Assembly (NCBI RefSeq): GCF_004369225.1
Contig: NZ_QFFZ01000006.1
Location: 62,001 to 126,000 of the forward strand
Source of the DNA: Pelotomaculum propionicicum
GTDB lineage: Bacteria; Bacillota; Desulfotomaculia; Desulfotomaculales; Pelotomaculaceae
Direction: 5' to 3'
Length of the DNA: 64,000 bases
The notes under the pieces are model-generated. The model saw nothing but the letters and a program-made list of their open reading frames with translations, was not told the origin of the DNA and searched no databases. The position numbers were made by a program, and so were the translations under genes. This document shows positions 25,762 to 33,978 of this stretch, in pieces. Each line of letters starts with the position of its first letter. The first letter of the stretch is position 1.

Positions 25762-26856
25762 ATGAGTGCCAGTAAAAATGACCTCCCAGAATATTCCTTA
25801 TATATTAATCCACGTGACCTCCGGCAACTTCGAAGTGATATATGGAATAATGAGCATGTACCCGCAAAGCTAAGAGTAAGCAAATCTTCATATAACATTC
25901 AAATTGCCTATCGAGGGGCCCTTACCCGCGAATTAGTAAAAAAATCCTACCATGTAATATTTTCAAAACCTAGTTTTTTTATGGGTGCAAGGGAAATTCA
26001 TTTAAATGCGGAATATCTGGATCCTTCTTTACTTCGTAATAAACTAGCCCTTGACTTCTTCGTAAGTCTAGGCATATTAAGCCCGGAATCAAAATATGTC
26101 TTGTTAAGAATAAACGGGGCTATTATGGGTGTTTACCTGCAGTTGGAGTCAGTGGATGACCTTTTTTTAAAGAAGAGGGGGCTGCCGGCTGGGGCTATTT
26201 TTTACGCACATAATGACGATGCCAATTATTCCTTACTCTCACCCGATAATGATGATGTAAAAGAGTCTCTTTTGTCTGGATATATGAGGAAGTTTGGTGA
26301 TGCACAAGATGATCAATATCTTTTTCAATTAATTTATAAGATTAATACAGTCCCACGCTCAGAATTCGCGAAAGAGATTGTTAAGCATGTACATATAGAA
26401 AAATATTTGCGATGGCTGGCAGGTGTGGTCTGCACGCAAAACTACGACGGTTTTATCCAGAATTATGCTTTGTATAGAAATTCCGCTACCGGTTTGTTTG
26501 AAATTATCCCATGGGACTATGATGGAACCTGGGGGCGCAATTGTCACGGAAATATTATGGAGAATAGTGATGTCCCAATCCAGGGATATAACACACTAAC
26601 GGCCCGTATACTCGATGTGCCGCAATTTAGAAATTTTTACCGGGGATTGCTGGAGAAAGTTCTCGAATCTCTTTTTACTGTAGATTTTCTCAAACCTATT
26701 ATCACATCTCTTTATAAGATGCTTCGTCCTTACATATTACTTGATCCCTATAAACAGAAAGACATGGTTATTTTTGATTCAGAACCAGAATTTATTATTC
26801 GTTTTATTGCTGAGCGGAACAGCTACTTGAGGGAGCACTTATCAGACTTAGAATAA
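25762..26856 (+). CDS. cotH: CotH-family spore coat protein kinase
   Basis: Atypical protein kinase of the CotH family, which phosphorylates Ser in coat proteins and controls outer coat assembly. 364 residues. Visible family elements: LRVSKSSYNIQIAYRGALTR (the positively charged N-terminal region), HLNAEYLDPSLLRNKLA, GVYLQLESVDDLFL, and the C-lobe metal/catalytic PWDYDGTWGRN at about residues 250-260. No signal peptide. ATG at 25762 with AAAGAGGG. It diverges from the SKR-repeat gene, a likely substrate, and is followed 84 bases later by a ParB-like protein gene. Confidence 0.88.
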   Translation: MSASKNDLPEYSLYINPRDLRQLRSDIWNNEHVPAKLRVSKSSYNIQIAYRGALTRELVKKSYHVIFSKPSFFMGAREIHLNAEYLDPSLLRNKLALDFFVSLGILSPESKYVLLRINGAIMGVYLQLESVDDLFLKKRGLPAGAIFYAHNDDANYSLLSPDNDDVKESLLSGYMRKFGDAQDDQYLFQLIYKINTVPRSEFAKEIVKHVHIEKYLRWLAGVVCTQNYDGFIQNYALYRNSATGLFEIIPWDYDGTWGRNCHGNIMENSDVPIQGYNTLTARILDVPQFRNFYRGLLEKVLESLFTVDFLKPIITSLYKMLRPYILLDPYKQKDMVIFDSEPEFIIRFIAERNSYLREHLSDLE

Positions 26857-26940
26857 ATTTGAAAAAACTGTTTTCCCATTCTTTTGTCCAATGAGTAAAG
26901 GGTTAGCGCTCTGCTGCTTTAAAGACAAGGAGGATAAGAA

Positions 26941-27348
26941 ATGCCTGAAATACTTAAAGTAGAAAGAATACTTGAATATTCTAAATTCCCCTTTAACTGG
27001 TATGGTATAGAAGTATCATTAGATGACGTTAAACTTGGTATACAAAAAGGGGTAGTTGAAGTATACGAGCGCTTCCCAGATCGTACAATAGAACGATTAA
27101 AGGACTTAAAAACAAAGGTGTGGCACATTGGAAGAATTATATATTTTGTAAATCATCCGGAGAAAATACTTCCTATTGGCATTAAAAGCCATATAATATC
27201 TGATGGTTCATTAATTCCCTGGATATATGATGGAAATCATCGTTTTATGGCCGCAGTAGTTAGAGGAGATGAAATTATTCATGGTTTTTATAGAGGGTCC
27301 ACAGAATTACTCAATTATCTCAAAGGCGTAACCAGCGTTAAACCATAA
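26941..27348 (+). CDS. Small ParB-like (DGNHR motif) protein
   Basis: 135 residues. The short motif IPWIYDGNHRFMAAVVRGDE near residues 96-115 matches the D-G-x-H-R signature of the ParB/sulfiredoxin fold, which binds or hydrolyses nucleotides. The preceding VWHIGRIIYFVNHPEKILPI could be the N-terminal half of this fold. No DNA-binding HTH is present, so a partition role is unlikely; related single-domain proteins include free Ser kinases and sulfiredoxins. ATG with AAGGAGGATAAG. Follows cotH on the same strand. Confidence 0.55.
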   Translation: MPEILKVERILEYSKFPFNWYGIEVSLDDVKLGIQKGVVEVYERFPDRTIERLKDLKTKVWHIGRIIYFVNHPEKILPIGIKSHIISDGSLIPWIYDGNHRFMAAVVRGDEIIHGFYRGSTELLNYLKGVTSVKP

Positions 27349-27503
27349 CCACTTCAATAATTTATTAATTCATAGAACTACTACTTCCCTTCCTGGTCCA
27401 TTTCACAACAGGGTATTTTTCAGTGTCATTATTTTGACAACTTAATTTTTTATCACACGGATCAAAAACGGATTAAAGTCAATATCTATAATTACAATAC
27501 GTA

Positions 27504-28829
27504 TTAGTCGGTCTTTAGATCACCTTGGGCTTTAACGGTGGTATAGGCAAGTGGACGCCTCACCGACTCTGGAGCCACGCCTGCTTTTAAGGCGTTCATC
27601 AGTCCAACAACCTCAAGATAGTTCTCCACTATAAAAAGTTTACCAGATGTAAAAGGCAGTTCCTCCAGCTTATTTTGCATCAAGTTTTTGTTTTCTTTTA
27701 CAGCAATAACAGGTATGCCTTGTTCCAGGGCGGCAAGGGTTGGCAGGCCAACGCACCCGTATGGTATAACCAGGCAAGATATATCTGCTGCGGTCAGTAT
27801 CCCGGAATGTCCGTATATTAAAGAATTAATAATTCTCGGGCTTCTATGTAATCCTTTCAAAACACAGTGAAGGTTAGTGATGGAAATGAGTTCTGCTGAT
27901 TTTCTAGGATCGACTACTCCGAGATCAAGTTCATATTCCATGGAAGTCATCATAGGTGAGTGAGCTGAAGGGATATCAAATAGCATGGAGATAGCATGAG
28001 TGAGCATCGCCTCAACCCCGCCCCAAGGGTTAACTATATTAATGTCGTCCAGAAAATAATCATTACAAAAATCGGGAGGCACATCTATAATCGTAGATAT
28101 GGCAACAGCATCATATTGAGAGCGATACTTCTCCAATATTTCACAGAGGTATTCAAGATACTTAATTTGACCAACCGCTCTTCCTGAACTTGAATATAAT
28201 GATTGCATCAGAATTTTTTTGCCCATTCTTACAACAAGCGGGCAATTAAGCCCTAAAGCTGCTCTTGCGGCTGATGCGGAATTTACTGCTGCCTCATGAA
28301 AATAACTCTCTTCGTGTTCATCTATTACCAGCATCACACGATTAGAATAAACTTTTTGGATGCTGGCAGTTCCCATCAATAAGCGAGTTATTACACTGCC
28401 TTCGACGTATAGGGCATTTTCCGGCATTTCATTAATATCTGAAGCATTAACTACATTAGGATGCGTTATCAAACTATCGGAAGAAGCAGCTAAAAGCCTG
28501 GCTACTGCGCCTCCATCACCGGAATGACCACCTATCTCAGCCCCAATTCCTGTAGGTATGAGTAACACGGTGTTAAATTGATCGGTATTCTCATAACTTC
28601 TAATATTGTAATCAAAAATTGAGTTCTTAGGAGGAGATACCAATTTTTTTTCACTGTTAAGTACTCCCAATTCACAGTGGTAGCCTTGGTTGTCAATGTT
28701 AGTAATTACAAACCGGACAGGGATTTCTTCCGAATCCAGTTCTTTTAAGACCATCTCAGATAAATATTTTAACAAATTACTATGGTTATTAATCAGTGGA
28801 ATTACAAAATTTCTTTCATTCAATAACAT
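27504..28829 (-). CDS. DUF3326 family protein
   Basis: The segment VLLIPTGIGAEIGGHSGDGG followed by AVARLLAAS, LITHPNVVNASDINEMPENA and LYVEGSVITRLLMG is the hallmark of DUF3326, a family of unknown function best known from cyanobacteria. 441 residues. The C-terminal half (AADISCLVIPYGCVGLPTLAA, then ALEQGIPVIAV) looks like a nucleotide- or sugar-binding Rossmann region. Its ATG lies 14 bases inside the 3' end of the NspC-like gene, so both are made together and probably act on one pathway. Confidence 0.8.
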   Translation of the reverse strand: MLLNERNFVIPLINNHSNLLKYLSEMVLKELDSEEIPVRFVITNIDNQGYHCELGVLNSEKKLVSPPKNSIFDYNIRSYENTDQFNTVLLIPTGIGAEIGGHSGDGGAVARLLAASSDSLITHPNVVNASDINEMPENALYVEGSVITRLLMGTASIQKVYSNRVMLVIDEHEESYFHEAAVNSASAARAALGLNCPLVVRMGKKILMQSLYSSSGRAVGQIKYLEYLCEILEKYRSQYDAVAISTIIDVPPDFCNDYFLDDINIVNPWGGVEAMLTHAISMLFDIPSAHSPMMTSMEYELDLGVVDPRKSAELISITNLHCVLKGLHRSPRIINSLIYGHSGILTAADISCLVIPYGCVGLPTLAALEQGIPVIAVKENKNLMQNKLEELPFTSGKLFIVENYLEVVGLMNALKAGVAPESVRRPLAYTTVKAQGDLKTD

Positions 28830-29997
28830 TATTCTTCACCTCATACCTTGATAAAAAGTCATCATAAGTAAATCTCCGTCTAAGCACTAATTTGTTTGTT
28901 AATGTATATGCATATATAGAAGGCAGATTAATACCATTAAACATACTTGCTTTAACCAATGTATAAGCACCCACGCCTTTAAAAATAATCCTTGCTCCAA
29001 TTATTAATGGTTGATCGAATCTATATTCGCCAAATATATCCCCGGCCAAGCATGAAGCCCCTGCCAATATATACTTGTATTTCCCGTTGCATGCATCTCC
29101 AATAATGTCAGTTTTGTACTGGTATTCAAAAACTTCCGGCATGTGATTCACCGTAGTGTCAAGTATGGCTATATTGCGATGATCACTTTTAAATAAATCA
29201 ATAACAGATGATACTATATACCCTGCGTCTCCGATAATTCCCCTGCCAGGTTCAAAATAAATATCCAACTCATATTTACTTTTTAAACATGAGATAGTTT
29301 CAGCTAAAGCTCCTATATTTTCGGATTCGTCAAATAAATACCCTCCACCAAAATTAATCCAGCTAATTTTTTTTAAAGCTTTAGGCAAATATTTATCAAT
29401 ATGATTTACTGTTTCTAATAGATCATTAAAGTCAGTCGATTCGCAATTATTATGAAAAAGAAAACCACTTATTTTTTTAATGAAATTAATATCATTAAGC
29501 TCATGTACCATTTCAGTAAGAGGAACCCCAAGTTTTGAGTGAATTCGGCAAGGGTTATACCTGTCATCCTCAACGAAAGATAACTGCGGGTTTATTCTTA
29601 ACCCCTGTTTGATGCCAGACCTTAGTCTGTTATGATATAACTTCCACTGTGATATAGAATTGAAACTGATGTAGTCACAAAGTTCAGAAACATTTTCTAT
29701 TTCATCAGGACACAAACCAGGTGTAGTTATATGAATTACGTTATGATTTTTTATCACCTCATTTGCAAGCATCGCTTCGAAAAGAGAACTTACGGAAAAA
29801 CCACTAATTAATGGTGCCATTAAACGCAATATATCAATAAACGCACATGGTTTTAATGGATATAAAATGTTACAGTTTTGGATTTTTCGTATATTACTCA
29901 GTTTTCTCTGAATTTCATTTTCATCATAAATAAATGCTGGAGTAGATATTGAATTACTACCGCATACCTGTTGTATTTTTGAAGAGTTATGGGACAA
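28816..29997 (-). CDS. Carboxynorspermidine decarboxylase-like PLP enzyme (NspC-type)
   Basis: Fold-III PLP decarboxylase. Signature segments: LYPLKPCAF with PLP Lys49, SGFSVSSLFEAMLAN, ITTPGLCPDEIENV, ISFNSISQW, LRINPQLSFVEDDRYNPCR, FLFHNNCES, the glycine-rich WINFGGGYLF, LDTTVNHMPEVFEY and the catalytic-Cys region GASCLAGDIFGEY. These match NspC (carboxynorspermidine/carboxyspermidine decarboxylase) better than LysA. 393 residues. TTG at 29997 with AAGGAGG eight bases upstream. No carboxynorspermidine dehydrogenase is beside it, so the substrate may differ. Confidence 0.85.
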   Translation of the reverse strand: MSHNSSKIQQVCGSNSISTPAFIYDENEIQRKLSNIRKIQNCNILYPLKPCAFIDILRLMAPLISGFSVSSLFEAMLANEVIKNHNVIHITTPGLCPDEIENVSELCDYISFNSISQWKLYHNRLRSGIKQGLRINPQLSFVEDDRYNPCRIHSKLGVPLTEMVHELNDINFIKKISGFLFHNNCESTDFNDLLETVNHIDKYLPKALKKISWINFGGGYLFDESENIGALAETISCLKSKYELDIYFEPGRGIIGDAGYIVSSVIDLFKSDHRNIAILDTTVNHMPEVFEYQYKTDIIGDACNGKYKYILAGASCLAGDIFGEYRFDQPLIIGARIIFKGVGAYTLVKASMFNGINLPSIYAYTLTNKLVLRRRFTYDDFLSRYEVKNNVIE

Positions 29998-30120
29998 GTT
30001 ATCAACCTCCTTAGTTATTATCAGTCCATGTCTCTTTAATATATATAGTATTCTATTAAGAAGAGATGGGAATGGTTACCACAATGATATAATAATTCCA
30101 TATCCTGTGGAAACAAAAAT

Positions 30121-30140
30121 GGTACCGGGTACCCGGTACC
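30121..30140. repeat. Perfect 20-bp palindrome GGTACCGGGTACCCGGTACC
   Basis: Exactly self-complementary over 20 bases, made of overlapping GGTACC and GGGTACCC units, in the gap between the NspC-like gene and the SPOCS gene. Not followed by T runs. Confidence 0.7.
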
Positions 30141-30186
30141 TAAAACTATTGATCTATAACCAGTGCAGATAGCTCTAAGTCATTAG

Positions 30187-30231
30187 TAAAAAGCACAGCG
30201 ATTTAATATATTTATAAGAGTCGCTGTGCTT
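30187..30231 (-). terminator. Terminator of the SPOCS gene
   Basis: AAGCACAGCGA (30191-30201) pairs with TCGCTGTGCTT (30221-30231); T-rich on the minus-strand side. Confidence 0.75.
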
Positions 30232-30286
30232 GTATTCCAATTTATTAGATATTGCTGAGTGTTTATTCAGCATTTAATAAGTAGAC

Positions 30287-30973
30287 TTATTCACATTTTA
30301 TTGGTTTTTCTTCGAAATTATCAACCAATATAATCTTGGTAATATCTTCCTTTTTTACAGTAGAAGATTTTTTTTCACTTCTTGTTGCTATAAGAGCAAT
30401 ATCTATTACAAACATTTGTCTGCCTGCATTAATCAAGCCATTATTCTCTGTTTCTGTAGCTACAAAAGCATCATAATCTTTTACCTCTGCCAAATCAACT
30501 TGGCAAGAATCTCCTGGCATTATGCCTGGAATTTCTACGGTGCCTGCAAATTCCAACTTTTGCTGGTAAAAGTGTACAATCCCGTTGTAAGACTCAATAT
30601 GTTTGCACCATCCATCCAGGCACTTAAATTTATTTGTTTTCTTTTGCTTCTCAGTTGATTCGCAATCTTTCTTCTTTTCTTCTTTGGAATTTTGCTTGTT
30701 AACAATTTGGACGTTAGACTTGTCAGTTGCCTCTTTTTGGGAATCTTCCTCTGATTTGCCAATGTGGGGATGCTTGTAATAAAATGTTTTTTCTACGATT
30801 CCTTTAACTAGCACCCTGTCGTTGAATACAGTATAGTCAGCAATCTGAACATCATATGATTCACCGATTATCTTTGACATAGGCGGCTTAACATTCAAAA
30901 AAGTTTCACAAAGCAACTGTGTTCTTCCCTCACCAACTACTTGACATTGCTCAAATAGCCTAGAGTTTACCAT
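30287..30973 (-). CDS. SPOCS (DUF3794) domain protein, spore-associated
   Basis: 228 residues with two DUF3794-like beta segments: VVGEGRTQLLCETFLNVKPP and IADYTVFNDRVLVKGIVEKTFYY in the first half, and FAGTVEIPGIMPGDSCQVD and MFVIDIALIA in the second. Between them is a strongly charged Lys/Glu/Ser linker (about residues 75-118), unusual for the family. SPOCS domains occur in SipL and other spore envelope proteins. ATG with AAGGAGGTTATAAA. Alone in its unit, terminator downstream. Confidence 0.75.
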   Translation of the reverse strand: MVNSRLFEQCQVVGEGRTQLLCETFLNVKPPMSKIIGESYDVQIADYTVFNDRVLVKGIVEKTFYYKHPHIGKSEEDSQKEATDKSNVQIVNKQNSKEEKKKDCESTEKQKKTNKFKCLDGWCKHIESYNGIVHFYQQKLEFAGTVEIPGIMPGDSCQVDLAEVKDYDAFVATETENNGLINAGRQMFVIDIALIATRSEKKSSTVKKEDITKIILVDNFEEKPIKCE

Positions 30974-31099
30974 TTTATAACCTCCTTATTATTACCGATA
31001 GAGCTATTATTTAGCTTATCTGGAACTGCTATATTATATTTTGCATCATGGTATGATGTCACAATCTTTTCCATTTAATTGAAATAACATAATTTTCCT

Positions 31100-31122
31100 A
31101 CAATAGCATTATATGCTATTGT
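31100..31122. promoter_or_regulatory. Inverted repeat ACAATAGCAT-TAT-ATGCTATTGT
   Basis: Ten-base arms with a 3-base centre, located in the divergent region between the SPOCS gene and the plus-strand permease unit, near a TATTATA-like -10. It could be an operator; there is no proof. Confidence 0.35.
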
Positions 31123-31201
31123 TATAAAATGTAACCACTGGTATTTAAATGTATATTATATCAGCAAAGGGATTGGAAAGGGGGTTCTTACAATTTTAAT
31201 A

Positions 31202-31375
31202 TTGTCAATCATTTTAACAGTTATTTTAATAGCTGGTATAGTTTTGCATAGCTTCATTAAACCAGCGACAATATCTAGTTACGAAAATGAAATAAATTCT
31301 CATATTGAAATACCTGAAACATTACAACAGAGAGGTCAAATCGAATGCTTACTACCGAATCAACGATTGCGTTGA
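31202..31375 (+). CDS. Small single-TM protein overlapping the permease start
   Basis: 57-residue frame starting MSIILTVILIAGIVLHSFIK, a clear membrane helix followed by a short soluble tail. The start is uncertain: TTG at 31202 is 17 bases after GGAAAGGGGG, while an ATT at 31193 has better spacing. Its stop lies 31 bases into the following permease gene, whose AGAGGT site is inside it, consistent with translational coupling. Family not recognised. Confidence 0.5.
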   Translation: MSIILTVILIAGIVLHSFIKPATISSYENEINSHIEIPETLQQRGQIECLLPNQRLR

Positions 31376-32703
31376 CGATTTTTCTTGCTACAGTATTGTT
31401 CTTATTATGGCGACCGAGAGGACTAAACGAGTATATTCCTACAACTATTGGAGCACTGTTTATCTATTCTTTAGGAATAGTTAATCTAACAGATATTATC
31501 AATATTGAAGGCACTGTTATGGGAGCATCAATTACTATAATTTCAACTATAGTAATGTCAATAGTGTTGGAAAGTGTTGGTTTTTTCCGTTGGACTGCTT
31601 TTAACTTAGTAGGAAGATCTAAAGGATCAGGGATACTTCTCTACTGGAATGTTATTCTATTATGTTTTTTAATGACTATGTTTTTTAATAATGATGGCAG
31701 TATATTAATAACTACACCAATTATCATAGAAATCGTTAGAATTCTAAAATTAAAGCCACATCAACAATTCCCATATTTATGCAGTGGTGCCTTAATTGCA
31801 ACTGCTGCCAGTGCACCGATAGGTGTAAGTAATTTAGCGAATTTAATTGCTCTCAAAATTGTTAACTTAGACCTTGTTACCTACGCAAAATTAATGTTTG
31901 TTCCATCCATGATGGGGCTTTTCATTACAAGTATACTACTATTTATCCACTTTAGACAATATATTCCAAAACGTATCACGTCTTTTTCCAGGACCTATAT
32001 GTTTCTGTACGATAACACTAGCAAATCAAAACATCCACTGTCTAACGGAGTAAATGAATTAGAATCAATTAATTGGAATATGTTTAAAGTTTATATAACT
32101 ATTATTATAATAGTGAGAGGGTGTTTTTTTGTATTGTCACATTTTGGTTTTCCTATTGAGCCGGTTGCCGTTTTAGGTGCATTGATATTAATTATGATAA
32201 GATGGATTAGTCAAGGCAAAGGGATTCTTGATGTAATTCAAAAAACACCATGGCATATATTAATATTTGCATATAGCATTTATATTGTAGTCTACGGCCT
32301 TCATAACACCAATATAACTTCCTTGATTATTGAATCTATAAAAACACCCGTTAACGCTAACCTATATAACGCCATATTAATTATGGGAACACTATTGACA
32401 ATTATGTCAAATTTATTTAACAACCTTCCATCTGTTATGCTTGGAACCATTACTATTACTCAAATGGGTCTTGAACAATTATATTTGCAAGTTTGTTATC
32501 TAGCTAACATTATTGGAAGTGATATAGGTTCACTTATATTGCCGACAGGTACTCTTGCAACTTTAATATGGATGTATATTCTTAAAAAGAATAAGATTCC
32601 TGTTACATGGAGTCAGTATATTAGCGTTACAATATTAATTATACCAGTTGGCTTACTTACAAGTTTAATTAGTCTTTATTCATGGGTATTATTAATATCC
32701 TAA
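31345..32703 (+). CDS. ArsB/NhaD-like ion permease
   Basis: 452-residue integral membrane protein with about 11-12 hydrophobic segments. The order is typical of the ion transporter (IT) superfamily: FFNNDGSILITTPIIIEIVR in the first half and MSNLFNNLPSVMLGT in the second, the two re-entrant N-x-(D/P)-rich loops shared by ArsB and NhaD/CitM carriers. The closest label is arsenical pump membrane protein, but no arsR, arsC or arsA lies nearby, so the substrate is open. The location in a spore-protein block may indicate a role in sporulation. ATG with AGAGGT. Confidence 0.75.
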   Translation: MLTTESTIALTIFLATVLFLLWRPRGLNEYIPTTIGALFIYSLGIVNLTDIINIEGTVMGASITIISTIVMSIVLESVGFFRWTAFNLVGRSKGSGILLYWNVILLCFLMTMFFNNDGSILITTPIIIEIVRILKLKPHQQFPYLCSGALIATAASAPIGVSNLANLIALKIVNLDLVTYAKLMFVPSMMGLFITSILLFIHFRQYIPKRITSFSRTYMFLYDNTSKSKHPLSNGVNELESINWNMFKVYITIIIIVRGCFFVLSHFGFPIEPVAVLGALILIMIRWISQGKGILDVIQKTPWHILIFAYSIYIVVYGLHNTNITSLIIESIKTPVNANLYNAILIMGTLLTIMSNLFNNLPSVMLGTITITQMGLEQLYLQVCYLANIIGSDIGSLILPTGTLATLIWMYILKKNKIPVTWSQYISVTILIIPVGLLTSLISLYSWVLLIS

Positions 32704-32720
32704 AAAGGGAGGGATATTTT

Positions 32721-33395
32721 TTGTCCAAAATTCAACAGTATGTTGGTAAAGTTATAAACATCGAAGTCGTAGGAGGACGGCATCACGAGGGGGTACTGGT
32801 TGACTATGGCCCAGATATAATAGTTATTTTTGACAACAGAAAGTACTATTATTATTATATTCCTTTAACCCATCTCAAGCATCTTGGGCTTAGTTCTCAA
32901 GAGAATCCAGAAAATGAATGGAATTTTAAAAACAAACCTATTAGTAGTGATACAGGTTTGCTTTCTTTTAGAAAAATTATTGAAAAAGCAAAAGACATTT
33001 TACTTGAACTTTATGTAACAGGAAATCATCCGGTGTATGGTTACATTACTAATATATTGAGCGACTATCTTCTTTTTAACTCCACTGTCTATAAAACAAT
33101 AGCTATTAATATTAGCCATATAAAGTGGTTAGCTTTATCAAATCGCAATCAGACTTACTATTCAAAGGATAGAAAAGATTTGCATGTTCAGTCCACTTTA
33201 AATGCTATAGCAGCCCCAACTTTTGAGCAGCAATTAGACAAGATGATAGGAAATATAATTGTAATTGATGCGGACACTGGCCCAAGTAAAGTAGGATTAG
33301 TTGTTAGTGTAAGTAGTGAATTTATTGAGCTGATAATTGCAAATGAAGAAACACACTTGTTAAACATAAATCACATTAAAATGTTTCACATTTAA
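32721..33395 (+). CDS. Protein with three LSm/DUF2642-like repeats
   Basis: 224 residues from TTG 32721, chosen because AAAGGGAGGG lies just before. Three similar beta-rich repeats can be seen: residues about 5-60 (YVGKVINIEV ... IPLTHLKHL), 93-145 (ILLELYVTGNHPVYGYI ... INISHIKWL) and 176-224 (MIGNIIVIDADTG ... LNINHIKMF). Each starts with a G-x-I-x-I strand and ends with an xHIKxL-type strand, as in the small-barrel DUF2642 domain of spore coat proteins. No signal peptide. Follows the permease directly. Confidence 0.65.
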   Translation: MSKIQQYVGKVINIEVVGGRHHEGVLVDYGPDIIVIFDNRKYYYYYIPLTHLKHLGLSSQENPENEWNFKNKPISSDTGLLSFRKIIEKAKDILLELYVTGNHPVYGYITNILSDYLLFNSTVYKTIAINISHIKWLALSNRNQTYYSKDRKDLHVQSTLNAIAAPTFEQQLDKMIGNIIVIDADTGPSKVGLVVSVSSEFIELIIANEETHLLNINHIKMFHI

Positions 33396-33827
33396 CATGA
33401 TATCAGATACATCAAAAAAATTAACAGTAATAAGTTATAAATACCTTATTAAATTAAAAAATATAGTGACCTTGTTAGATTATTTCTTTATCCGCATCAC
33501 TAGCGTTGCATAAAACTTAAAATTGGTTATCAAGATGGCAGTAACGAATTAGCATAAGACCCTGATGCTAACAGTTATGGTGTATACAACCACGAGCTTT
33601 TCTGTCCCCTGTGTTAGAGGAACGACCACTTAAAAGGTAGTCCTCATCCACATTTTAGCCATAATGTTATTTACAGTATCACTGGGTCATAGGTCAGATC
33701 GTTTAAATGTGCTAGTGTATCCGCATAAAAAATTATCTTTCTTTAATATACCGCCTGGGATACATCCGGGCTTTCTTAATGAGTATTATCTTAACCAAAC
33801 AAAGAGGGATAAAGGACAACTATAAGA

Positions 33828-33851
33828 GATAACAACCCATGGGTTGTTATC
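33828..33851. repeat. Perfect 24-bp palindrome (half-site GATAACAACCCA)
   Basis: GATAACAACCCA and its exact reverse complement abut without a spacer. It directly follows, on the minus strand, the T run of the terminator ending the glycan cluster, so it may be a second stem or a protein site. Confidence 0.7.
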
Positions 33852-33890
33852 AAAAATCAGCCACCTTCTCCCCCTGGCGGGAAAAGGTGG
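33851..33890 (-). terminator. Terminator at the end of the glycan cluster
   Basis: CCACCTT (33861-33867) pairs with AAGGTGG (33884-33890) with extra C/G pairs inside; the minus-strand side continues GATTTTTG. It lies about 90 bases after the radical SAM gene. Confidence 0.7.
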
Positions 33891-33978
33891 TTTAGGTTGT
33901 TGATGATATCTAATGAGTTTACCTTCTTCAGCCGCCCTGTCCATGATAAGATCACATGTCTTTAACGTTAGACTCATG

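Larger units (their letters stand above)
33396..33978. other. Gene-free region
   Basis: No frame is supported. A short stretch at about 33515-33612 reads like coding debris (GYQDGSNELA, stop, DPDANSYGVYNHELF) but has in-frame stops. The only clear structures are the palindrome and terminator at the right-hand end. Confidence 0.5.

Noticed and set aside
31345..32703. Complete arsenic-resistance operon
   Set aside because: Only the permease is present; no regulator, reductase or ATPase genes.
33515..33612. A gene between the barrel protein and the radical SAM gene
   Set aside because: The protein-like stretch has in-frame stops on both sides and in the middle and no start; listed only as debris.
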